This document shows positions 10,766-19,900 of a stretch of 64,000 nt of DNA, piece after piece. Under the pieces are notes generated by a model. That model was not told the origin of the DNA, did no database searches, and was given only the letters and a program-made list of their open reading frames with translations. Each line of letters opens with the position of its first letter. Within the stretch, counting starts at the first letter, position 1. Source of the stretch: Sphaerulina vaccinii (Eukaryota > Ascomycota > Dothideomycetes > Mycosphaerellales > Mycosphaerellaceae); NCBI GenBank assembly GCA_022570795.1, contig JAKUDP010000012.1, positions 1,488,001 to 1,552,000 of the forward strand, written 5' to 3'. The position numbers and the translations under genes are program-made.

Positions 10766-11774
10766 TCAGAGTCCGAAGCCATAGATCGGCTTGCCAATCG
10801 AATTCAAAGCGTAGACAACGTCGGATACGATGACTGTCTTGCGGTCACGATACTCTGTGATCTGGACACACTTGAACAGAACCTATCGTGTAGCATATCG
10901 TCAGCGAAAGCATGATGCGGCAGGGTAAGAGGCACTGACTCTGGTCAAGAAGAATTTGAGAGCTTCGCGAGTCTCCTCGTAGACGTCTTTGGAGATGCGC
11001 TTGACGCCACCACGACGTGCGAGACGACGGATAGCTGGCTTTGTCACGCCCTGAATGTTGTCACGTAAGATCTTGCTGCGAGACGTCAGCTTTCGACTCT
11101 GTGGCTGTGGCAGCAAGGAGATTGACTTGCCGGTGACGACGCTGTCCTCCGATTGTGCGTGAGATGCCTAGACCAGAGCTTGGTGCACTCTTGCGAGCAG
11201 CACCAGAACTTGGAGCAGTCTTTCGGGCACTCTGCTGGATGCGTTCCTGCTGCGGAGCATCGAGTGCCTCGTCGTCGCCATCCGACTCTGGAAGCGCGGC
11301 GCGTGGAAGTCGACGGGAAGCATTATTTCCTTGCAAGGCGCTAGTATTGTTGACGCCACCACTGTCTTCGGGAGGGGCACTGGCCTCGCTTTCTCCGACT
11401 CTGCTTGCGGCGCCCAAAGCGTCACCGAGTACTACTCTCTGGCGTGGCATCTGCCTAGCTGGAGTGGGAGATCCTAGGGTGCGGTCACTCTCGGATTTTG
11501 GTGAGATCGTGGGAAGGCGATCTGGCGGAGCGTTCGCACTTTGACGAGTGACGCCGCGTCCACGTCTAGCTGGGACTCCACGCGGGCTTTCGATATCATC
11601 ATCATCGTCGTTTTCGCTATCGATGACTTGGTTCGTCCGTAGCTGACTGCCAGTGCTGGGAGCACTCTTGCGTGCTGTGGTGGTAGGACGGGGACCAATC
11701 TCTGAGCTTGCTGGCGCAGCGCCGCCAACATTCGTACGGGTCGCGCGGCGGAAGTTGGTGTTGGTCTTCGCCAT
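10766..11774 (-). CDS. Histone-H4-fold protein with long tail carrying H3-like ARKS motifs
   Basis: Exons, read on the minus strand, are 11774-11131, 11075-10940 and 10882-10766, giving 298 residues. The C-terminal 84 residues (about 215-298) are an H4 histone fold: RHRKILRDNIQGVTKPAIR, RRLARRGGVKRIS, YEETREALKFFL, then a divergent second half (RDRKTVIVSDVVYAL) ending YGFGL. Canonical H4 is only 102-103 residues. Here it is preceded by about 214 residues of Ser/Arg/acidic low-complexity tail containing ARKSAPST (34-41), ARKTAPSS (183-190) and ARKSAPSS (193-200). These look like the H3 tail around K9 and K27. Just before the fold, GLGIS..IGGQRRHRK echoes the GLGKGGAKRHRK of H4. Intron 1 appears to use a GC donor (GCAAGT), which restores the exact RHRKILRD junction. 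Function unknown; a variant or centromeric/germline histone is one guess. Confidence 0.8.
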
Positions 11775-12702
11775 TTCGATATCCTTCTCGTACAACGGAG
11801 TGAGTGCCACCTGTTCTGTTGTCTTACTATAGCCGCCATTAGCAACAGACTGCATTGATATATCCATCTTTACTTACCACCTGCTTCACAGCCTTCCTCT
11901 TGCTCGTCTCACAGCTGGTAGATGTTGCGATGCCTCCTACCAAAACTCTCTTGTCCACGCGGTCGAGTTGATAATGTCGTCGAAAGATAGACAATCTCTT
12001 CTTGATGGCAAAGAAACCAAAACCTCACCTCCGATAGAACTGATCTCGTGCCATTGTGCATCGGCAGATTGATGCCGTTGTCCATACAACTGCGCTGTTG
12101 GAGGCGGGATCAACCGCAAAGGTCCGTGCTAGGTGAGTCTTCAGCTTCACATGGCGCCGATAGCGGCTGTCCAGAGGTGGCGGCATTGATTCTGTCGGTG
12201 TCAGGTCCGAGGCGAGATAATCCGGGGTGAGGCAGATTGGTGGGAGATCTGTCGAGGTGTGTTGCAGGAGCGGGTGCTTGAAGAGTGCTGAAAGGTGGTG
12301 CTGGAAGGTCGCTTGAGGTTGGAGGTCGGAATCGAGCTGGTGTAGTTATGTTAGTGGCGCGTCTTGTCAGAAGGATGCCTCTGTATTAGTCAATGAGTAG
12401 GGGTACGCTTGCGCGTGCCACGGGTCATCAGGTGAATCGGCGAGTGCAAGTCGTGAAGCGAGAGGTGAGATCAAAGAACGCGTGCAGCGAGGCGTGACCG
12501 CGCAGCAAGACCAGACGAGTCTCCAGCGGGCTGAGTCTATTCTCATGTCATTAAGCGTGCATAGTGGTATCGTTAAGTGATGTGTGCTTCGCGTGTTCAT
12601 TAGTGCTCTTAGAGCAGTCTTCCCAACTCCAAGGCGCAATATGCTGAGATCGTGCCTGCCGTTTCTTGCCATCCAGAAGTCATCCACAGGATAAGTAAGT
12701 CT
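11775..12702. other. Upstream region of the H4-fold gene, with probable 5' leader intron
   Basis: A 51-bp GTAAGT...TGCTAATG...TATAG intron-like segment (11877-11827, minus strand) lies just upstream of the H4-fold gene and contains an in-frame ATG at 11867, so translation more likely starts at 11774. The rest (to the SVF1 stop) has short frames only and no recognisable protein. Confidence 0.45.
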
Positions 12703-13987
12703 CTATGTGATGAAGGTCGCCTCCATGAATAGTTGTCCTTCATCTTCGATCACTTCGTCACCGATCTTGAGCTGCAGCTTCAGTTTCGGGCAGTATTGGT
12801 AGATGTAAGGCTTCGTCCCGGCGGCTCCTGCAACGATTTGCTTCACGAACTTCGGCACTTCGCCCATGACATCAATCCTGTCTGCCCTTTCGATGTTGTC
12901 TGCAAGCTCGGCGTGAACAGTCTTTCCGTCCTTGGTAGTGCCGTTCCACGAAGCAGAGACCGCGCTCGGTTCAGGCCAGTCGTTGTCCTTGTCGCCCTTG
13001 ATAGCCGTGTGTTGGACCTTCACAGCTGGATCTGCGCCTGCGAAGATGAGCTCACCATCCTTGGCGATGCCGCCGACGTTCACAGAAGTAGGACCATAGG
13101 AAGGTGGTGTGGTGAACTCCATCATAATGGCGGAGTACTTGGCTGACTGGTAGTTGATGAAGTTCCACTTGGCGGCTAGAGTGTGTCAGTATTGTACACT
13201 CGACAGAGCTATGCCTAGACTCACCAGCGAAGTGTGGCTTCATGCCCTGCAAAGCATGAATGAAGATGCCGACTCCCTTCATGTCAACAGGACCGTCCTT
13301 GGTCATGATGCTGCCTTCAACACGGCACCGTGGCCAGAAAGCGTGTCTCATGTTGCCCCATGGCTTGGCCTTGTCTGTACCGAAAAGTGTCCTGCCATTC
13401 TTGCCAACAACGAAGCCCGGTGCTGCCCTCGTCCATTTCACATCCACTATCGATGTCTTGTTGGTCTTCGACTTGATGTGGTAGGTCTCGCCATCTTCGC
13501 TCAGGTCCATCGTGCAGCCATCGGCCTTGAAGTTCTGCTTGTCCTTGGAGAAGGAGTAGTTCGACAGGTTGTCAGATGCCCATAGATGATCCTTGCCACC
13601 GTCCTTTGCAAAGATCTTGCTGCTGAACTGTGCTGTTGTCCGTACACCCCTGGATTCGACACATCAGCGGATTCCCTCTTGATATCCTTGGAGACTGCTC
13701 ACAAGACGTCACTGTAGATGACCTGTACCATGGCGACATGGCCACTGTCGGTGACAACGTAGAATGTCTTGGTCTCGACATTGGTGCCGCTCATGACCTC
13801 CCATGCCAGATCTTTCTTGGTGAGCTCGGTGTAGGGTGTCTCTTTCGCCTGTTGGGCGACGGAGTGTACGCCCTCAGGTCCATAGTTGTGGTCAGTGAGA
13901 CCAACGCTGTATACGAGAATGTTAGTCTACATGAAGTGATTCGCGCGGGGCGGGGCTCGTATCGTACGTCTGCTTGAACCAATTCAT
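12703..13987 (-). CDS. SVF1: Survival factor 1 (Svf1-like, oxidative stress / ceramide carrier)
   Basis: Minus-strand exons 13987-13968, 13906-13703, 13649-13225 and 13175-12703 join in phase to 373 residues, the usual Svf1 length. The tiny first exon gives MNWFKQ, a typical Svf1 N-terminus that in yeast carries the membrane-binding helix. The body has EVMSGTNVETKTFYVVTDSG, GNMRHAFWPRCRVEG, GMKPHFAAKWNF and EVIEDEGQLFMEATF, matching the two lipocalin-like halves of the family. Yeast Svf1 is needed for survival of oxidative and cold stress and has been reported to carry ceramides between ER and Golgi. The gene is divergent from the MFS carrier at 14.8 kb, separated by about 0.8 kb. Confidence 0.9.
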
Positions 13988-14780
13988 GGTGATATGGATT
14001 GGAGGAAAGGTGTGTCTGTAGGTCGTCGCATGCGTATTCAAAATAGCTTTTGTAGGACTGTGGGAATGCGTGGAACTTGGTTATATGTGAAACTGAAGCC
14101 TAAAGTCCATCTTGCTGTCACGCGAAGAGAGATGCTCTGACGTCGAGAGAGGTTTCAAGCGACGCCGAGGAAAGTCGTGGCATCCTTGTTCTTCGCAGCT
14201 TCCTCCTCGTTAGGGGCGTCAGCCTCATGCGTCCCTCGTTATCCCACGTATCAACGTACATCAAGACGACGACGAGGCCATGGAGTGAAGCGGTATGCGT
14301 ATGCGTATGGAAGGAATGAATGAAATACTCGTATTCTGCTTGGCGCTCTTGCTTGTCACGACTCGAGATTGACTGACGTGTGGTTCAAATGCTCACCATT
14401 CCCCAGATGTGCCTGCTCCAACATCGATGATCAAGAGCTACCATCTCATGGGGTGATTTGTAAGATGCCAGATCATGCGGAGTCAAAGCAGCCATGAAGA
14501 GAACGACCTCACCTCAGGACGTGCTTCCTCTGGACGGCATTACTCAATGAGGACACACCGCTCTGTCACATGCACTCGAATGTCGGAAACACCGCATTGA
14601 CTATGATTAAGGTGGTCAACATTTCGCTGACAGGATAGCTACAGGTAAGGAGCCAGTCATGCAAGCTCGATGTACCAGCTGCTCTTCACCTTTTAAGCGA
14701 ACAGATCTCGTCTCTGCATAGTCAGTCAACTTCAACTTCTCCAACAAGCAACGATTCAAGCTACTATACCACTCGCAAAC
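13988..14780. promoter_or_regulatory. Divergent upstream region of SVF1 and MFS gene
   Basis: This 793-bp span is flanked by two divergent starts and contains no convincing gene. It should hold both promoters. The stretch before 14781 is CA/CT-rich and ends gcaaacATGg. I name no binding motif. Confidence 0.4.
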
Positions 14781-16335
14781 ATGGACCGCTTAGCGTTCGG
14801 TGCTGCCCTCGAGATGCGTCCGCCTCCAAAGGTGCAAATACCTTCAGCTGCCAGAACGCACTCCAGAGGCCCGTCAATCGAAGAACTGGACTCCATCCAG
14901 CTGGCTGACTATGGCCATGCAATGTCCCCAACAGAGCCACAAACACCCATGAGTGCTAGCAAAGGCTACTTCACACCAACAACACCAAACGAACTCGAAG
15001 CCAGCAGACCGCCCACGCCAGAGCGAGCAACTGCTGCAAGCGCACTTCCTACCTTCTGGTATCCACGCATGAACAAATGGAGGATCCTCTGTTCATGTCT
15101 CATCTACTTCGGGAACGGCATGAGCGACTCTGCTCCTGGTGCTTTGATCCCATATATAGAGGAGTACTACCACATCGGCTACGCCATCGTATCGATGATC
15201 TGGATTGCGAATGCTGCTGGATTCATATCTTCTGCCTTTCTCACGGCCTGGATTCTGTCGCATTTCGGTCGGGCAAAGACGTTGATGATCGCAGAGGCAT
15301 TCATGATCGGGGCTTATGTGGTCATTTCTTGCGCTCCTCCATTTCCTGTGGTGGCTGTAGCGTACCTTTTCATGGTGAGTAAGAACCATTGTCTATACTG
15401 CGCTGTTAGCATGTTCCTGACTGCGGTTCGAACAGGGTTTCGGCAATGCGATCAATCTTGCACTCAACAACGTGTTCTGTGCGAGTCTTGCCGACTCGAC
15501 TGTCATACTTGGCTTCGCGCACGGCTCATACGGTGTTGGCGGTATCGTCGCACCAATCGCAGCCACAGCGATGGTCTCCAGCGGCATCTTCTGGGCACGC
15601 TTCTACCTCGTAACAATTGGTGTTCGTCTCCTCTGCCTCGTCTTTGCCGCCTGGTCCTTCTGGTCTTACGAGAGCGAAGAGACCTCACACGTGCCATCCG
15701 ATCTCCAACATCTTGCCGATCACCAAGTCCAGCACGTCGAGACTAGCAAGTTGCAGATGCTCAAGACAGCTCTGAAGAACCGGACTACACTGATCGGAGC
15801 TCTATTTATCTTCGCCTACCAAGGCGCCGAAGTCTCAGAATCAGGATGGTTCATCTCCTACCTCATCTCCTACCGTCATGGCAATCCAGCGAAAGTGGGT
15901 TATGTGACATCTGGCTTCTGGGCTGGAATTACGATCGGTCGCTTTACGCTTACCCACCTCGCACACCGCGTCGGCGAGAAGAGCTTCGTGTTCGCCATGG
16001 GAATTGGGGTCATAATCTTTCAGCTTCTGTCTTGGTTGATTCCAAGCGTGATTGGAAACTCCGTATCAGTTGCTGTACTTGGTCTACTGCTAGGTCCGGT
16101 ATATCCTGCTGCAGCGACTGTCTTTACGAAACTGTTGCCCAGAAGATTGCAGACTACTGCCATTGGTTTCATCTCATCGGCTGGGAGTTCGGGAGGAGCT
16201 GTGGTACCATTCTTGACTGGACTTGCGGCGCAGAGTAAGGGTACTTGGGTCTTGCATCCTATATGCATTGGGGCTTATGTTATGATGTTGGGATGTTGGG
16301 CTCTGTTGCCTAAGGTGAGGAAGCCGACTGCTTGA
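14781..16335 (+). CDS. MFS transporter, Bsc6/fucose-permease-like
   Basis: Exons 14781-15374 and 15436-16335 join in phase 0 to 497 residues. The first 95 residues are cytosolic and rich in SP/TP sites (MSPTEPQTPMSA, FTPTTPNELE). About twelve hydrophobic segments follow, beginning ILCSCLIYFGNGMSDSAPGA. The overall look (SDSAPGALIPYIEEYY, HGSYGVGGIVAPIAATAM, GFWAGITIGRF) is that of the fungal MFS family related to yeast Bsc6 and to bacterial fucose permeases. The substrate cannot be told from sequence; sugar or a related small molecule is possible. The gene is divergent from SVF1 and upstream of URA2 on the same strand, without evidence of a functional link. Confidence 0.82.
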
Positions 16336-16926
16336 CAGCGGACCAGATTTCTTCCCTGTCAAAGAGCTCAATGGTAAACTTGGTTCAAGTCTCTGTTGAC
16401 GAGCATGGTTGGTAGACTTGATCCGAGGAAGGTAGACTCGGGTTCGACTGTCAAAGATGAAGACAATGCAATACCTTCTTCAGGTAGCGGTGAAAGTGAT
16501 CTTCTGCTCTGGCGTCTGCCGATCGTTGTGATCTGATACACAGTGATGTCGTTGGCTTGAAGAAGAGAACCTTGCACAGACTGAGTAGGCAGGAACGATC
16601 AGCTGAACCTCAGTTCGCCTCAGGACTTCACCTCCTTTTCTCAGATCGCTTCTCATCTCGCATCACTTCGACATCGACAGACCACCTACCTTTGACAACT
16701 TGATGCACCTTGCTGACTACACCACGGCCTCTCTTCGCGATCCAGCTCTCCCCACTAACGCGTAATCTTGGCGCCCACAACGCGCTAAGGCAAAAAGTTT
16801 ACGGCGTCCGTGCGAGCGAGAAAGTTAATCCGAGCCAGAAAAGCTTCCTCGTTTTCTGTTTGAGCAATTCTCTTCCTTCTGTCACTCTCTCCTCAAACCA
16901 CTTTGAGCTGAGCAGAAGCAGCGACA
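16336..16926. promoter_or_regulatory. URA2 upstream region
   Basis: This 591-bp span holds the MFS 3' end and the URA2 promoter/leader. From about 16610 it becomes CT-rich, like a leader. A 20-codon upstream frame is listed separately. No other gene is visible. Confidence 0.45.
16703..16765 (+). other. Possible uORF in the URA2 leader
   Basis: An ATG-started frame of 20 codons, MHLADYTTASLRDPALPTNA, ends in TAA 161 bp before the URA2 ATG. It is not the arginine attenuator peptide of fungal CPA1 leaders. Whether it lies within the mRNA is unknown. Confidence 0.3.
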
Positions 16927-19900
16927 ATGGCTGAACAACTGGAGCGGTTCGAGGCGGGCGAGAGCACCGGTATGGCTCTCGAAGTCCAGGACGGCGACAA
17001 GACTGTTCGCTTCTGCGAGGGCAGGTCCTTTGGTGCTCATCGCAGCATTGCAGGCGAACTGGTCTTCCAGACTGGTATGGTGGGCTATCCCGAGTCTATT
17101 ACTGACCCTTCATACCGCGGCCAAATCTTGGTCATCACATTCCCTTTGGTGGGCAACTACGGTGTGCCACCTCGCGACGCGCTGGACCCAATTCTCGGCG
17201 ACCTCCCAGCACACTTTGAAGCATCCGAGATCCACGTTGCAGGTCTCGTCGTGGCTTCGTACTGCGGCGAAGACTACTCACACCACTTGGCCAGCTCTTC
17301 GTTGAGCGCATGGCTGAAAGAGCAAAATGTGCCAGCTATCTGCGGCGTGGACACTCGCGCCCTTACGAAGAAGATCAGAGAGAAGGGTAGCATGCTCGGC
17401 CGCCTGCTTATGCAGACGGGTACTCGCAGAGAGCTCAATGGACATGCATCGCCTACGACAGGTGCCATGACACCAAATGCCACTGCCCCAGCGACACCAG
17501 CTGCAGACCTCCACGAGGTTAACAGCGCCCTCGCAGTGAGAGGTGTCAATGGCAGCAACGGCACAAACGGATACTTCAGCAGATCAAAAGAGGTGGCGGT
17601 GTACGAAGAGATCGACTTCTACAATCCAAACTCCAGAAATCTGGTCGCAGACGGTAAGCTTGACTTACCATTCCCCTTCAGTAGCTCTAGCATACAGAAT
17701 CTGATAGTTCTCAGTTTCAACGCCAAAGCCAAAGATTTATTCCACACCTGCGTCCGTTACGTCGTTGCGTCATCCGTCTGGTCGTCCTGTGCGTGTTCTA
17801 TGTGTTGATGTTGGTCTCAAATACAACCAGCTCCGCTGCTTGGTCAAGCGTGGTGTTGAGGTCGAGGTTGTGCCTTGGGACTACGATTTCCCAGGCCTTG
17901 CAGGCAAGGAGTATGATGGTCTCTTCATCTCGAACGGTCCTGGCGATCCAGCGATGATGGAGACGACTGTCAAGAACATTCAGCAGACGATGGAGGAGGC
18001 ACGAGTACCAATCTTCGGTATCTGTCTTGGACACCAGCTGCTCGCTCGCGCGGCGGGTGCTAGCACATTGAAGATGAAGTTCGGAAACCGTGGACACAAC
18101 ATTCCCTGCACCAACCTGCTCTCAGGAAAGTGCTACATCACATCGCAAAACCACGGTTATGCTGTGGACGCCAACTCTCTGCCAAATGGCTGGAGCGAGC
18201 TCTTCGTCAATGCCAACGATGAGAGCAACGAGGGTATCCGACACGTCAGCCGACCATACTTCTCAGTACAATTTCACCCGGAGAGCACACCAGGACCACG
18301 AGACACCGAGTTCCTGTTTGATGTGTTCATCAGCACGATTCAGAACGTGATTCAGGACAGCAGCTTCATGCAGCGACCTGTAGCATTCCCCGGTGGCGAC
18401 ATTGAGGAGAACCGCGCACTTCATCCACGACCAGATGTCAAGAAGGTCCTTGTCCTTGGATCTGGTGGTCTCAGTATCGGACAAGCCGGCGAGTTCGACT
18501 ACTCTGGAAGTCAGGCCATCAAGGCTCTGAAAGAGGAGGGCATCTACACCATTCTCATCAATCCAAACATTGCCACAATCCAGACATCGAAGGGTCTTGC
18601 AGACAAGGTGTACTTCCTGCCTGTAAATGCCGAATTCGTGCGCAAGGTCATCAAGCACGAGCGTCCTGATGCCATCTACTGCACATTCGGTGGTCAGACC
18701 GCTCTTTCTGTTGGTATTCAACTCAAGGACGAGTTCGAGTCGCTTGGAGTCAAGGTTCTCGGTACGCCGATTGATACTATCATCACTACCGAGGATCGTG
18801 AGCTTTTTGCGCGAAGCATGGACTCCATTGGCGAGCCCTGCGCCAAGTCAAAGTCTGCCAACAACTTGCAGGAGGCTTTGGACGCTGTAGAAGACATCGG
18901 CTACCCAGTCATTGTCCGCGCTGCCTACGCATTGGGCGGTCTTGGATCTGGCTTTGCCTCGAACAAGGAAGAGCTTGTGGATCTTTGCCACAAGGCTTTC
19001 GCTGCCAGTCCTCAGATCCTGGTTGAGCGCAGTATGAAGGGCTGGAAAGAGATCGAATATGAAGTCGTCCGCGATTGCAACGACAACTGCATTACTGTCT
19101 GCAACATGGAGAACTTCGATCCTCTCGGCATTCATACCGGTGACTCGATTGTCGTGGCACCATCACAGACGCTGTCTGACGAGGACTACAACATGCTGAG
19201 AACGACAGCCGTTCGCGTCATTCGTCACCTCGGTGTCGTGGGAGAGTGCAACATCCAATATGCGCTCAACCCAGACAGCAGGGAGTTCTGCATCATCGAA
19301 GTGAACGCTCGTCTTTCGCGATCTTCGGCGCTGGCATCTAAGGCCACCGGCTACCCACTCGCTTTCGTGGCAGCTAAGCTTGGTCTGAACATTCCACTCA
19401 ACGAGATCAAGAACAGCGTCACCAAGAAGACGGTGGCATGCTTCGAGCCATCTCTCGATTACGTGGTCGTCAAGATCCCACGTTGGGACTTGAAGAAGTT
19501 CACTCGTGTCTCCACACTCCTCGGATCCTCCATGAAGAGTGTTGGCGAAGTCATGGCCATTGGTCGCACATTCGAGGAGGCAATTCAGAAGGCTATCCGA
19601 TCTGTCGACCCAAGCAATCTCGGATTCCATAACACGCCTGCACTTATGGACATCAACATCGACACTGAGTTGCAGACTCCGTCCGACCAGCGCATGTTTG
19701 CCTTGGCCAACGCCATGCACTCTGGCTACACAGTAGATAAGATCTGGGAGCTGACCAAGATCGACAAGTGGTTCTTGCGAAAACTCAAGAGCCTCAACGA
19801 CTTCGGCAAGCTCATGACCGAGTACGGTGTCGACAGTATTCCTGCTCCTCTGTTCCGCAAGGCGAAGGAAATGGGCTTCTCTGACAAGCAGTTGTCTCTC

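Noticed and set aside
10766..11774. H4-fold gene as CENP-T, CENP-A or another kinetochore histone-fold protein
   Set aside because: The core KILRDNIQGVTKPAIRR and RRGGVKRIS are specific to H4. CENP-T and CENP-A have different signature residues.
11827..11877. An ATG at 11867 that would extend the H4-fold protein by 31 residues
   Set aside because: It lies inside a 51-bp segment with GTAAGT donor, TGCTAATG branch site and TATAG acceptor, so it is probably in a leader intron. The added residues do not look like a histone tail.
16703..16765. URA2 uORF as arginine attenuator peptide
   Set aside because: The sequence lacks the conserved attenuator residues (D..S...LW.), and the downstream gene is the pyrimidine, not the arginine, carbamoyl-phosphate synthase.
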